From Kuschelorhynchus macadamiae (Eukaryota; Arthropoda; Insecta; Coleoptera; Curculionidae), in contig JAUTXW010000326.1 in assembly GCA_030620095.1 (NCBI GenBank), forward strand, positions 1,759,501 through 1,823,500: DNA of 64,000 nucleotides, written 5' to 3'. The notes below the pieces were generated by a model that was not told where the DNA came from, ran no database searches, and saw nothing but the letters and a program-made list of their open reading frames with translations. Positions 48,782-61,976 of the stretch are shown here, piece by piece. Position numbers and translations under genes: made by a program. Within the stretch, counting starts at the first letter, position 1. Every line of letters starts with the position of its first letter.

Positions 48782-49245
48782 ATATAGGTTGTTTTTGATA
48801 TGCGCATGTATTTCGATCTTGTTTTTTTTGGAGGAAATTACTGTAAATGTACAAAAATAATTATTTAATGCCTTTAGATTTCTTAATTAACAATAAATAT
48901 ATTTTATCAATTCGGTAAATTTTTTGGCATTTGCTTTTCTCGCAATATATTTGAAGCAATGTTGAAATATCTTGCCTAACTTCAGCATACAAACCGATTA
49001 TTTTGGGAAAGTATTTCCCACTCAATTTTAAAGATAAGTATATAAAATGTGTACTAAGCTAAACTTTTATTTTAATACGTAAGTTTAGATGAACGTTTTG
49101 GCCGGCGTTTAATAATATAGCTTCAAATATTGGACCAATATGCTTCAGAATGTGTAAAATATTCCTTCTACTTGGTGACGCCGGCACCGGATTATGCCGC
49201 AAATGCCTTCAAACGTGGAACTTAATGCTGCAATTCTGTATTCAA
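48782..49245 (+). repeat. Dispersed repeat R4, copy 2
   Basis: Partner of 40743-41195, same orientation. Confidence 0.85.
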
Positions 49246-49539
49246 AGCTGGAATTAACTATTATTACCATAAAATTTTCACTAGCAGGTACCTACTAAAT
49301 CAAATTTCTAGCACCATGTTGAAGACTGTTGCGGTTTGAAAACGAGTCAACGAATTTTGACGAGCTTTTCGGAGTTTGAAAGATCGTTTCATGAAAATTC
49401 TGTTCCCAAATTATTTTAACGTTAGCGACTGTTATCACTGTTATACAGGGTGTTGAATGAGATAGTGCAAAGATCCAAAACTAACTGGTGGCTGACAATT
49501 CGTCCATAATTCTTTTCGCATCGCTCACTACTCGAAAAT

Positions 49540-50400
49540 AAAAAACTAAGGTAATATCTCGGAACATTTTTGGCGGTTTTTCAATAAAAATCCTCTGGCT
49601 TGAAAAACCCTTTTTGTTTCGCAAAATCCAAATGTTTAACCTTCTTCAAAAAATATGCCAATTTGGTAAGGAAATAAATACGCCTTTTAACTTATAGCGA
49701 TATATGTGTATCAGTAATAGTAATCGAGTATTCAGGTTGCATACAGTTTGTGACAAAAAGGCTGGATAGATTTAATAAATTACCCACTAGATTTTTTTAA
49801 ATTACATGCCAATCAGAATTTCGCGGTATTTTTCACAAGAACTTTAAATTTTAGGCTTTTTTTTTAATCCAGTTGTTTAGTATTCTTCGGAAAATGTACT
49901 AGTTTGGTAAGAAATAAAATACTTTTTTTGACTTATAGCGATACATTTGCCTCGACATTAAAAAAAAACATAATTTGGAATATCCAAATTGCATACAGGT
50001 TGTCCCAAAAATGCTGGATAAATTTAATAAACTACCCAATAGATTGTTTTGAAATTACGTGTTTATCTTGTTTACAGTATTTTTCAGAAGAATTTGAAAT
50101 TTTAGGGTAATATCTTGGAACGTTTTGGCGGCGGTTTTCAAAAAAGTCCTCTGGTTTGAAAAGCACTATTTTTTCCAAAAAAACCCAATTGTTGAAGTTT
50201 CTCCGAGAAGTTGGTAATTTCGTAAGGAGTATAATACTCCTTTTAACTTATAGATTGCATAAAGGTTGACCCAAAAAAACTTAATAAATATAATAAAACG
50301 GCCCAGTGGATGTTTTAAAATTACGTGTTTATAAGATTCTCAAAAATTAATTTTCACCGCATTTTTCACAATCATTTTAAATTTATGGGTCATATTCGTC
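49540..50400 (+). repeat. Diverged tandem array, units of about 240 bp
   Basis: Recurring modules are 'tttaacttatagcgata', 'gcatacaggttgtccc', 'aatttaataaactaccca' and 'ttaaattacgtg', at about 49680, 49910 and 50240. An additional 'tcttggaacgttttggcgg' module occurs at about 49555 and 50110. It lies just upstream of a transposase remnant. No gene. Confidence 0.65.
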
Positions 50401-50799
50401 GATTCTTTGTTTACCGCCTTGTGACATTAAAAGAAAAGAAAGCTAATTTACTTACTTAACGGTGAGTTTATTTATATTATTATTATTATTTTTTATAGGG
50501 AACCCTTGCCGTTAAACTAAATGTCGAATAAGACGAGTTCGTATTTAAAAGTTTTACGAATATAAATAGGAATTATTTGATTAATTTCAGCTATTATTCT
50601 AATTAATCCTCGGACTACCATCATGAACGCACTTTTTCAAATGCAGGCTGGATTCTTTATTTCTTTTAAAAAACACAATATTTTCAAATTTTAGTTTCAA
50701 CAAAATGACTTTATCCTAAAAAAATATATAAACCAGTAAATAAATAAATAGGGATCGCTCTAGTACTTGGTGGGTTCATCGCGTAGACGCTACACATCC

Positions 50800-51400
50800 G
50801 TTATTCTTCTTGGCGTGGTATCCACCAAGGTTACAATACACTTTTGAGAAATAGCGTCCCACTCTGCCTATAATACGTTCTCCAATTCATCCAATTTTTC
50901 TGTTTCTGTTTGCGACACCATGAGAAAATCAGGATTTTCGTCACACCACCAGCTCTGTGAGAATACGACTTCGTTTGACGTAAATGCCGCCTCATCAATA
51001 AATAATATTTTTCTGCCGAACAAAGAATCATCTACAGCTTGTCCTTGAAACCATGCACTGAACAAGAAACGAACTTTAAAATCTCTAGGAAAAAGTGTAT
51101 GGATACATCTAAGTTTGTAAGGATAGAATTTATTTGCGCGTAAAATCGACTGTTGACTTTGTTACGTCACCCGGAAGTGATTTTAATATTATTAGTATAA
51201 TTAATAACTGCTTGCAAAACTTGCATTTGATTTTCTTCGGTAGTAGACCAGGCTTGATGTTTTCTTTTAAACGTATTATCAATAGCCCAGTGAATTTAAA
51301 CTTGGTAATTACATTTGCAACACTAACATAGCTTATTTGTTTATCTGGATGTCTATTATTAAAATTTCAGCCGCTTCACGACATTAATTAACAACAATTT
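50800..51400 (-). pseudogene. Mariner-superfamily transposase remnant
   Basis: The minus strand at 51065-50868 reads FSAWFQGQAVDDSLFGRKIL and FIDEAAFTSNEVVFSQS, then CDENPDFLMVSQT. This is the first catalytic Asp block of the same transposase group as 39330-40110 and 53249-54324. Weaker upstream similarity extends to about 51400. No second or third catalytic block was found, so it is truncated. Confidence 0.55.

Positions 51401-52417
<1,017 letters not shown>

Positions 52418-52469
<52 letters not shown>
52418..52469. repeat. (TA)n microsatellite, left flank of mariner-type element
   Basis: Ends in the TA that serves as the left target duplicate of the element starting at 52470. Confidence 0.93.
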
Positions 52470-52472
<3 letters not shown>

Positions 52473-52992
52473 GGTGATTCAGAAATAAGTACCGAAAATT
52501 TGCAGGTATGTAAACCTTGACGAAATATAAAAAAAAGTTTTATATAATTTTTCTCTAAGCCTCACCGTTTAGAATATACAGGGCATTAAATATGTGTGAA
52601 AAAAGACATTTAAATATGTAATATCTGTTAGGAAAGAGATATCAATTTCAATTTTGGAACATGTTATCAGTACATATAGACCCATTAACCCAACAAACGA
52701 CAACCTTATGGGTCACTTCACAGGCGTAGAACAGGGATATATGCCTTACATTTATGGTCATATTTTTTTACCACTCAGTATATTGCTTATTTTTATTAAA
52801 AATATTTATAGCTTAGTATCTTCACTAAAAATTATTGCTCTTAAAATTTTTTCATACGAGCTATCGTTTCTGAGTTCTAATCGAGTTAATGCGTCAAAAC
52901 CCTTTAGGATACAACACTATTTAAGTATTGCCATTATTCATAACAAAATGTAAGCAAGTCATGGCTGAATAATTCTAGCGATTAATAAAGAT
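52470..52992 (+). repeat. Left terminal inverted repeat
   Basis: 523 bp. Its inner end is 'gcgattaataaagat', next to the transposase 5' region. Confidence 0.9.
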
Positions 52993-53248
52993 AAATAAAT
53001 TAATAAAGAATGTCTTTTAAATAATCGCACAGTTGATATTCAGGTAGTATTTTTGTCACAAAAAATCTCTATTGATTGGCCTATTAGGATACACTAATAT
53101 GTGTGTATTTCTAATATCCACAATGAAATTGAAGCAAGCCATGACTTATCTCTGGCAAACGAAAATGAATGTACTTGTCATATTTCAATAATTTGGTTGT
53201 CTAGTTGTCAGTTCATAAAAAATTGTTTGCTCATACTTTTAAATAATT

Positions 53249-54324
53249 ATGGTTGTTTATACTAATAATGAATATGCAGACATGCACTTAGTCCTTGGAG
53301 AATGCAACGGAAATTCAGAAATGGCTGTCAGGAGATATTCTGAAAAATTTCCACGACGACAGATTCCAAACAGGAGAACTTTTATTTCGGTTGATCGTCG
53401 GGAGACAGGCACATTTAAATCTGCCGCACATAGGCGTGGGCGACATGTTTCTACCAGAACACTTGGAAACGAAGCAAATATTTTAAACTTGCTTGAGATC
53501 AATCCTGAGACAAGTACCAGAAGAATTTCTCTTCAAACTGGAATTTCCCAAAGTTCAACGTGGCGTACATTGAATGATATGGGTTTGCATCCTTTCCATA
53601 AGCAAAAGGTACAAGAATTACTGCCAACGGATTTTCAGCCCAGGGTTGATTTATGTGAGTGGTACCTTCAGAAGTATCAAGAAAATAATAATTTTCCTGA
53701 ATTCGTTTTATTTACTGATGAAGCTTGTTTTACCCGAAACGGAATTTTTAATATGCATAATGCGCATGTATGGGCGGAGGATAATCCCCATTCCACACAT
53801 GTTACAAGCTTCCAGCATCAGTTTAAAATAAACGTTTGGGCGGGTATTATTGGAAGTAATTTTATTGGACCTTGGTTTTTGCCGCCTTACTTGAATGGTC
53901 AGAACTACTTGGAGTTTTTGAGAAATAATTTTTTTAAATGCTTGATGATGTCCCTGTTTTACAACGATATAATATGTGGTTCATGCAAGATGGCGCGCCG
54001 CCCCATTACTCAAGAGAAGTTAGGGCTTGGCTACATGTTAATTTCCCTCATAAATGGATAGGTCGCGGAATTGATGCGCCTATTCATTGGCCGCCTCGTT
54101 CGCCCGACCTCAACCCATTAGATTACAGCGTTTGGGGTATTTTAAAGGAAAATGTTTATTCAGTTCCAATTACCACCCCTGAACAACTAACCCAAAGAAT
54201 AAAAGATGCTTGTTTTGAGTTGTCTAAGTCCAGGCAGATGCTAAGTGCTATTACATGGAAACTGATCACATATGCTGAAAAATGTATAGAAGTTGAAAGA
54301 CGACATTTTAAACACTTGTTGTAA
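53249..54324 (+). pseudogene. DDE transposase with DUF4817-type N-terminus, one frameshift
   Basis: The transposase of the 52470-54910 element, which would cut and rejoin DNA at TA sites. The first frame runs from ATG 53249 to about 53937 and the second from about 53938 to the stop at 54324. One indel near 53925-53940, next to a 7-T run, separates them. Total length is about 357 residues, normal for the superfamily. The N-terminus (GECNGNSEMAVRRYSEKFP) matches the DUF4817 helix-turn-helix domain of insect transposases. Catalytic blocks are LFTDEACFTRNG (Asp 1), WFMQDGAPPHYS (Asp 2) and SPDLNPLDYSVWG (third Asp, or Glu in Tc1). By hand count 43 residues lie between Asp 2 and Asp 3. Otherwise it looks intact and fairly young. 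Confidence 0.88.
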
Positions 54325-54385
54325 TATTCTGAATTATTTTGTTATCTCAAGTTAATAAAACGTTATTCGCACATGATTTTGTTAC

Positions 54386-54907
54386 ATCTTTATTAATCGC
54401 TAAAATTATTCAGCCATGGCTTGCATACATTTTGTTATGAATAACGGAAATACTTAAATAATGTTGTATCCTAAAGGGTTTTGACGCATTAACTCGACTA
54501 AAACTCCGAAACGACAGCTCGTATGAAAAAATTTTAAGAGTAATAATTTTTAGTGAAAAAACTAAGCTATAAAAATTTATAATAAAAATAGACAATATAC
54601 CGAGTGGTAAAAAGATATGAGCATAAATGCGAGACATATATCCCTGTTCTACGCCTCTGAAGTGACCCATAAGGTTGTCGTTTGTTGGGTTAATGGGTCT
54701 ACATGTACTGATAACATGTTCCAAAATTGAAATTGATATCTCTCTCCTAACAGATATTACATATTTAAATGTCTTTTTTATCACACATATTTAATGCCCT
54801 GTATATTCTAAACGGTGAGGCTTAGAGAAAAATTATATAAAACTTTTTTTTATATTTCGTCAAGGTTTACATACCTGCAAATTTTCGGTACTTATTTCTG
54901 AATCACC

Positions 54908-54910
<3 letters not shown>
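54386..54910 (-). repeat. Right terminal inverted repeat
   Basis: 525 bp, reverse complement of 52470-52992 with scattered substitutions. Its inner end starts about 60 bp after the transposase stop. Confidence 0.9.
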
Positions 54911-54976
<66 letters not shown>

Positions 54977-54994
54977 CATACATATATATATATT
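54911..54994. repeat. (TA)n with (TACA)n interruption
   Basis: Shared boundary between the mariner-type element and the long-TIR element at 54995. Confidence 0.93.
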
Positions 54995-56336
54995 AATGGA
55001 AAAATGTCAATATTTTTAACAGTTTTTAAAATATCTGTTAATAAGCCTGGTTAATTTTCAACATCTTTAACTTATCAGTTCGGCTGGTTGACCTTTGCAC
55101 TGGGTAGATCTATGAACCCTTCCTAGTTCCATAAAATGGTCTAGGTCTTTTATCATCCTTTGTATAATTTTATGGAATAATGTAAATTGATTTGATATAA
55201 TCCTAGTTTTCAGTATTAGTTTTCATTTTTTTTATTTTTAGTAAAATATTGCTTTTCATAATCTCGTGTAACTAAGTTTTTTCTGTGCTATGTTATTAAT
55301 ATGGTAAATTGTTGTTGAAAGTATGTTAATATACTTAACAGTTTTTATCATATGGTAATAAGTATGTTTGATTTTTGACATTGTCAACCCATCAGTTCTT
55401 TATTATTGAAAATGGCATGGCGAATTAAATTATTTGGATGTTTACAAAGCAAATCAAACTACTACAATTGGCAACTCGATCTTATGAATAACCTTCAAGA
55501 CATATGACAAAAAATCTGAAATATTCAACTAAAACACTAGAAATATGTTAGAGATTTTTAATTCTTTGAAATAAAGAAAAGTTAAGCCTTGTAATTCTTA
55601 ACAAAAGGTTAGTGAATATAATTTCCTCCTATAATCGCAATTATATTACATGAGATGGATAGAAGTTTATATTCTTTAAAATACGTGGGTTTGTATTTAC
55701 ATAAAATCTTAAACGTTCAAATGTGCTTTTTAACAACAAAATATTTATAATGAATTTTAATTTAACTTATTTCAGATTTCATCTTTAGGTCAAAGTGCAG
55801 GGGGGTTACTGTCTCATAGATATGGGCCTCAAATATGAATGTATTCTTTTTTGTTCATTAATATCTAGTTAGATTTGCAGGCTATGTAAACAACCAAATA
55901 ATTTAACTCGACATGCCATTTTCAATCATAAAGTACTGATGGATTGAGAATGTCAAAAATCAAACATATTTATTAACAGATGATAAAAACCGTTAAGTAT
56001 AATAATATAATTTCATTAACGATTTAACAACTTAGTACGTAAAAAACGTAGTAACACGATATTATGAAAAGCAGCATTTTATTAAAAACTTAAAAAATGG
56101 AAACTAATACTGAAAACGAGAATTATATCAAAAAATTACCCAATTAATTTACATTATTTCATAAAATTATATAAAAGATAATAAAAGATTTAGACCATTT
56201 TATGGAACTAGGAAGGATTCATAGATCTACCCAGTGCAAAGTTTTCTTTGGAAACTCTTTTCCTCAATCAATCAGCTGTCCACCCAGCCGAAATCATAAG
56301 TTGGAAATGTTAAAAACTAACCATGCTTATTCACAG

Positions 56337-56340
<4 letters not shown>
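54995..56340. mobile_element. Long-TIR non-autonomous element, about 1.35 kb
   Basis: The left arm (about 54995-55450) and right arm (about 55880-56340) are reverse complements over about 450 bp. Examples are 'cactgggtagatctatgaac' on the left and its complement at about 56218-56240, and 'atcagttctttattattga' against about 55925-55945. The centre is short and non-coding. (TA)n arrays lie on both sides, consistent with a TA-targeting superfamily, but no transposase is present. Its arms are unrelated to those of the neighbouring element. Confidence 0.8.

Positions 56341-56405
<65 letters not shown>
56341..56405. repeat. (TA)n microsatellite
   Basis: Right flank of the long-TIR element. Confidence 0.95.
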
Positions 56406-56408
<3 letters not shown>

Positions 56409-57489
56409 GAGTACCGATTTTGAGGATGCTTCGAACTTTAGGCCAATTACAAATATTAATTAATTAGGCCAATTACAGGCAGAACAATTTTAGTCTTCAA
56501 CAATATGGATTTTATGCGTCAAAAGGAGCGAATGATGCTATCTTTGAATTCCTGGAAGATCTTCCCCTTTATTACTTTAAAATCTAGCGAATTGTGACCT
56601 CGGCAGTGTTTTGTAAGCACAGTGTTTATCACGAAATACTGCTATGGAAGCTGACAGTACGGTGTTATGTGAACCACACATGATCGAATCATTTAATGGG
56701 AAGAATACCATCATCGAGCTGATCTGCTCGTGACAAAAGTATATTTTGTAGATTTTTTTAACTATAACGTATTTCTCTTTAATAATGGGCATTTGTTAGA
56801 TTTGCTGCTAGTTTGCAAAGTCAGACATCCAGCGTTTAACTACAAATTAGTGACCCCCAATTAAAATCTCCGATATGGTCACGTGATTTATTTGCCAGTA
56901 ATAACGTAACATATTTTGCGAGCCGCTCAGTTTTCGGTCGGTCGGCCCGTTAGTCAGCTTTTCTAATATATTGAAATATTAGCATGTGTATATGCTTAAT
57001 GATGGCTTTATTATCTACTGAGCTAGTAGGACAAAAGAGCTACTTTGACTATTTGACTATCGATACAAATTTTATTTTTAAAATCTTCTAACAATGTCCA
57101 ATACTTTCTCGTGTAATTTCATATATATGTATCAAACAAGGTTTGGTTTCCAATTGTTGACAGTTGATAAGTGCCACTTTTGGTGCCATGAGATCCTGTA
57201 GAAACTAAACGGCTTTATTCAGAGCTAAACAGGTTAGCATTTTCCTATCTTAATTTTTAAAAAATCTACTACTTGATATCAAATTTCGGTTTAACAAAGA
57301 GTTTCGATTTCGATACTCCCAGTCAAGGGCATCACTAAGGATTTGGTTCGCCCCCCATCCCTTCTATAATGGACAGTTGGCTAAGCTATGGTTATGTTGG
57401 CTATTAGTCGATAAAAGAACTTGCATGGGGATCTGCGATTGAAACCGCTATCTCTACCAAAAATAATTACTGTAAGGCATGACTGGTAA
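56406..57489. other. Non-coding spacer
   Basis: Contains about 90 bp (57160-57250, core 'gtagaaactaaacggc') shared with 5820-5890. No gene recognised. Confidence 0.45.
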
Positions 57490-57930
57490 GTATTCTAATC
57501 CTAAAAAATCAACCTCCCAGATTTTTGTGGATCTTCACGTTTTAGGGTGACAAAAAACACGTTTCCTTCATTTCTTCGGTCTGTCTGACTGTTCGTAGCA
57601 TAGCTAAAAAACTACTGACCCTACTGACTTCAAATTTTGGTCAAAACTTAAGGGTGGTTTGGGGATAACCGGAAAATATGTTGGTAAAAATCCAATATGG
57701 CTATCCAAAATAGAGGCCTAGTGAAATGTTAAAAAAATGATTACTAAAAACTATTTATCCAAATTACTTGAAATTTTGCATAAAAATGAAGTATTACCTG
57801 AGAATCAACTGGAAAAAAATTTGCAATAAATCAAAGAAGGAACAGAATGATAATTTAATAAGATACTTCAAAAACCATCCTGAAAAAACTACTTATTAGA
57901 TTGATTTAAAATTTTGTGCGAGAATTAAGT
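57490..57930 (+). repeat. R1 repeat, single copy
   Basis: Begins 'aaaatcaacctcccagattt' and has 'ggtctgtctgactgttcg', 'gacttcaaattttggtcaaa' and the sub-repeat modules of the 17830 array. It is cut at about 57930 by the tRNA-like sequence. Confidence 0.75.
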
Positions 57931-57962
57931 GTGAACGAGCGGGGATCGAACCCGCACCATAA
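57931..57962 (-). repeat. tRNA-like 3' end (B box), inverted relative to 58044-58116
   Basis: On the minus strand GCGGGTTCGATCCCCGC is a perfect T-arm (5-bp stem, TTCGATC loop) with an RNA polymerase III B box, GGTTCGATCC. The rest of a tRNA is not convincing. Most likely part of a tRNA-derived SINE. Confidence 0.55.
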
Positions 57963-58043
57963 GGTTAGAATATTTTGCATGATCAACAATGGTTATGATA
58001 CTAGTGGGTTTGAATATGTACAAGTTCTAACGAATTGCTTATC

Positions 58044-58116
58044 AGTGGTGCAGCACAATTGATTTGACTAATGGGCTAAATATCTAGAGGTGCGGGTTCG
58101 ATCCCCACTCGTACCA
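58044..58116 (+). repeat. tRNA-like sequence, probable SINE head or tRNA pseudogene
   Basis: 73 bp with a D-arm/A-box-like 'gtggtgcagcacaattga', an anticodon-arm-like middle and a T arm GGGTTCGATCCCC, ending in ACCA. The acceptor 5' strand does not pair with its 3' strand and the T stem has a mismatch, so it is not a functional tRNA. Its 3' part is the reverse complement of 57931-57960, giving an inverted pair about 185 bp across. Confidence 0.5.
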
Positions 58117-58119
58117 TAG

Positions 58120-59012
58120 CTTTTTCTGTTGGTTAAACATTTTTAAACTAGTACTGTTGCTAAAATCTTTAAAGCCTGCATGGCATTCGGCGATTCTACA
58201 AAAACATTGAGTTGATTGTAGATATGCTTTTCAGTTATCTTGGATATAGATGACAATATCTAATAGGTCTGAGGTCATTACAATGTGAGGTTTCCTGTAC
58301 CTTGGCGATTAGTTTATATACAGTTTTTTTTTAATTTATTTTTTTTTAATTAATGTATTAATAATGCCTATAAGTGGATTTTTCCTTTTTTAAAAACAAT
58401 TTGATTATAAGATACATTTTCCCTTATTGCATGTTTTCAATAATGTCTAAGCTGTCTGTAATACTGCAGGTGCCCTGCTGTTTTATTTTTTAGATATTTT
58501 CAATGTGCTTTATTTTTTAGTTTAATCAATGATTTTATATTATAGATAATCCATGGGGAAAAGGGCTTACTGCTAGTTTTTTTTTTGGTTTTAATAAAGC
58601 AGGTAAATTTCATCCAATCGAATGAGTGAACCCTTAAAATTAAAATTATGTTCATACATCAATATTTTTGTAATCCCTAGAAAATAAAAGTTTGTATGTA
58701 CTTTTAGTTGCTAATTCGCTAACGATGCAACACACAAGATTATGATCTGTCTGTTGTGATTTTTGGTTGCGATAATATTATATAAAAATAATAGGATAAT
58801 GCTGTTTAACCAATTAAGGTTAATTCTATTTGCCCATATAAAATACATATTACATGTACATTTTTTTTTAGTAAATAGGCGCTTAACAGGAGAAAACTTG
58901 ATAGTTTTTGTAGCATCTCTGGTATTTGATATCATACCCTTTTTATCAGTAATATAAATAAAACTATTGTCTGTTAAATAATTTATTAGCGGTTAAGTAA
59001 TAGTCAATTATA
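58120..59012. other. Non-coding spacer 3' of Osiris gene 3
   Basis: No gene recognised. A poly(A) signal for gene 3 (AATAAA on the minus strand) is at 58982-58987, about 26 bp after the stop. Confidence 0.5.
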
Positions 59013-61976
59013 TTATTGAATGTATCCAGAATAAGCCAGGTTTTGTGCATCGCTATCCAAAGACCTCTTGTACTGCGCCGCTGGTGGGTGTTCCAAAATT
59101 ACAGGTGCATGAGAGTCGCTGGCTAATTTCTGGCACAACTGGAATATTGCGAGTCCAGTTGCAATTATAAATGAGAATATGGACAACTGGAGACCGTTCC
59201 ATGCTTTAAAAGCCAGTACTCCAATAATGAAAGGTACAATGGTGATGGCTTTTAGTAGAACAAAAGTCAGAAGTGGGATGAAGACTTTCTTAAGCTTGTG
59301 TTTCTTACCACGTTCTGAAACAAAAAATATTTTATAATTTAATGAATATTCAAAATAACTATCACAGAATTTCCATGCTAAAACTGGTGTTATATAAATA
59401 CAACATACACCTCCCCTCTGTCTGTCCGAAAAAACGTTCCAGTACTTTTTTTATACTTTCCTAAGACCTAGAAATTATATGAATCCAGGTTACACGGCTT
59501 CAAATGTTACAAATTTTATTATCATTTAAATGTTACCTGTAATTAAAAACTGAGTGAGTAGTGATAGAAATAATGCACTGGCGAAAAGGGAGGTGGTTCA
59601 GGAGCAGCTGCCACTCCAGCCGCATTCCATTTTTTTACAAAAAATATATTTTATAGTACAAACAAGACATTAGAACAAATACTACTGAAAGACATGATGC
59701 AGCAATGTGGTATAAGATAGCAAGATCGTGCGATTCTGCGTCTAACTCATATTAACAGGACCGCACGGGCACAACATTCTTCGTAACAATTTGCCAGAAG
59801 CAAGCCTTTTCATTTTTGACAGGACTGAGCCACGATGCCTGTGGATAACGGTCTTTTGGCTTAATTTTGTAAGTCACTAAAAAATCCAGATAAACTTGTG
59901 TTACCGTATATCTATCAAACTAACCATAGATAGTGTCTAAAACGACATTAATTTGAATTGGACCGGTTTATTATTAAAAGGTGTTCTTAGATGATTTTTT
60001 AGTCGCTTATTTGTTCTACCCTCTTTTTTTGTTTTTGTAGCTTATATTAACTAGCATAATATGTGTCCTAGAAACTAGCACTAAATGAGTTATTTATTTT
60101 AGATTTTTGTCCTCCCCAACCCTAGACAATTTTTCTAGTTACGCCTGTATAATATCCAACCAAAAAGTGTCTAATAGCAATAGACGCCTGCCTGTTTTAG
60201 CAAACATAGTACTTTCTGAAATATGTACAATTATTAAAAAATAAAATCAAATCTGTTTCAGTGGCTTCAGTGGTCTCAAGATAAGGTTTGTTATTAGTTT
60301 GATTTAGGTTAGTATAAATGTATGCCTCCAAAAACTATCAAATGCTTATACCTTTGATTTACCCAAATTTTATGATTTCAAGATTCTTGCCTACGTTATT
60401 TTCATTCGTTACTTCAAAAAAGGAGCAGGTTATCAATTCGACCCTATATTTTTTTATGTATGAACATTGATTACTCCGCGGTGGGGAATATATGTTATTG
60501 CCGCGGTGGTCCCGTAGCCAACATGTAAAAATGGCAAAATTGTGTTATTTTGAATTGTTTACGCGACACGACATTGAGCAATATGTGCATTCACCATAAT
60601 ATCGTTACATATATCTTATGTAACGAGACCAGTGGCTGTTAGTTAAATCTGTCTTTTACAATAAAATTCGTATAAATAATAGTGGATGAAAAATAATATT
60701 TACTTTCATCTTAAAACGTTTAATCTGTGAAGTTAAAAATAAGTTGGGCGCAGACTTTACAGACCAAAATTAAGATAGATAAGTTATTGTTTTTCACTTT
60801 TTAGTGCATTTTTCTCAAGTCGGTTTTATTTATTTTTTCAATTTACTTTTTTGTACCTTTTACTATGACAAAATCTGCGCCAATGTCACAAACATAATGT
60901 TTGAACTCAATTTGATTTAGATACGTAATGGTGGTCACAAAATATATATTTTTGAAACTAGATCCTAAAAAATATCAATTATTATCTATGCAAATGACTG
61001 CTATAATGTTATTGTTTAACTCAAATACCTTCATTATTTTTATTTTTAATTACCACAAAAAATATCAATTACCTACACCAATGTAAATACATTTACAATT
61101 TGATTGTAATAATTTTCCGCGTTTGAAAAACTTTTTTATTAGCTACATTTCTTAAAACTGTCGAAAATCTATGCCCTTCAAATTTAAAATTGATAGGTAT
61201 GAAATTAGCAACGAATTTTCAGCATGGTAAATTTTCATCTAATAGAGCCCGCTATTAGATTTATTGAGATTTTATCTACGTTATTAACTATTTAACTTAT
61301 GTTAGGTGTTCAATTATGAAATGCAATCAATTCTAACTTTATAATAAACACACAGTTTCACTTTAAGTTACATTTAGTAAAAATGTCGAAAATCTGCAGC
61401 CATAATATTTAAAATCGGTAGGTGTGAAGTAAGTCACGAACGTACAGCATGTTAACTTCACATCTATTAAAATATGCTATTAGATTTATTGAAATATTGA
61501 CCAAAACTATAAGCTCTTAACGTTAAGCTAAATATTCAATTACAATTATTACAAGTGTCGGATATCTGAGCCCATGATATCTAAAATCCGTAGTTGTGAA
61601 ATAAGCAACAAATTTGCAGCATGTTATCTTCACATCTATTAAAACCGTCTATCAACTGTTTACTTTAAGAATGGTTTCTAATTGGAAAATGTAATCACTA
61701 CCGACTTTATGAAAATCATACTCACCCACTTGAATAATATTTATTTTGTTTTAACTAACCTTCCACTTCGGATCCGAAACTCAATTTAAAATTAATTTCC
61801 TCATCGTCAAGTTTTCTTGAATCCACCGTTAGGTCTCCAACAAGAGGTAGTTTAAAGGTTACATCATTAGACTTGATGAAATCTTCTACGGTATCTTCCA
61901 AGGAACCGCTTGATCTTTGGGAACCAATTTCGTTTTCGTATCCATTGCGACTAACCTGCACATTATCTGTTAAATA
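59013..61976 (-). CDS. Osiris family protein (DUF1676), gene 3, exons 2 and 3 (exon 1 not found)
   Basis: Exons on the minus strand are 61976-61760 (72 codons plus one base) and 59314-59013 (stop TAA at 59013-59015). They are joined in phase 1 at the same place as genes 1 and 2. Exon 2 carries DTVEDFIKSNDVTFKLPLVG, matching the variable region of gene 2. Exon 3 gives ERGKKHKLKKVFIPLLTFV, then a hydrophobic DUF1676 core (IVPFIIGVLAFKAW) and a C-terminal AQNLAYSGYIQ, the canonical Osiris AQxLAY motif. At 172 residues it lacks a start and signal peptide. A phase-0 first exon is expected above 61976. It may lie beyond the window. Gene 3 is more diverged than genes 1 and 2 are from each other. Confidence 0.85.
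59315..61759 (-). other. Intron 2 of Osiris gene 3
   Basis: GAAG|GTTAGT to GTTTCAG|AA, phase 1. It holds a diverged tandem array at 61135-61660. The rest shows nothing recognisable. Confidence 0.8.
61135..61660. repeat. Diverged tandem array, three units of about 170-225 bp
   Basis: 'tgtcgaaaatct' (61159, 61384) and 'tgtcggatatct' (61556) are each followed by 'gcagcatg' or a variant, then 'cacatctattaaaa' and 'ctattagatttattga'. Spacing is 225 and 172 bp. Located 100-600 bp inside the intron from its donor site. Confidence 0.65.

Larger units (their letters stand above)
52470..54910 (+). mobile_element. Tc1/mariner-superfamily transposon with about 523-bp TIRs, 2441 bp
   Basis: Starts cagggtgattcag and ends ctgaatcaccctg, with TA on both sides (52468-52469, 54911-54912), the target of this superfamily. 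The terminal inverted repeats are unusually long: 52470-52992 against 54386-54910, roughly 90% or more identical by eye. A single transposase gene lies between them (53249-54324) with one frameshift. The element is inserted in a (TA)n tract, which continues on the right to 54994. Confidence 0.92.

Noticed and set aside
58044..58116. A functional tRNA gene
   Set aside because: The acceptor stem does not pair and the T stem is mismatched. Only the B box and general shape are tRNA-like.
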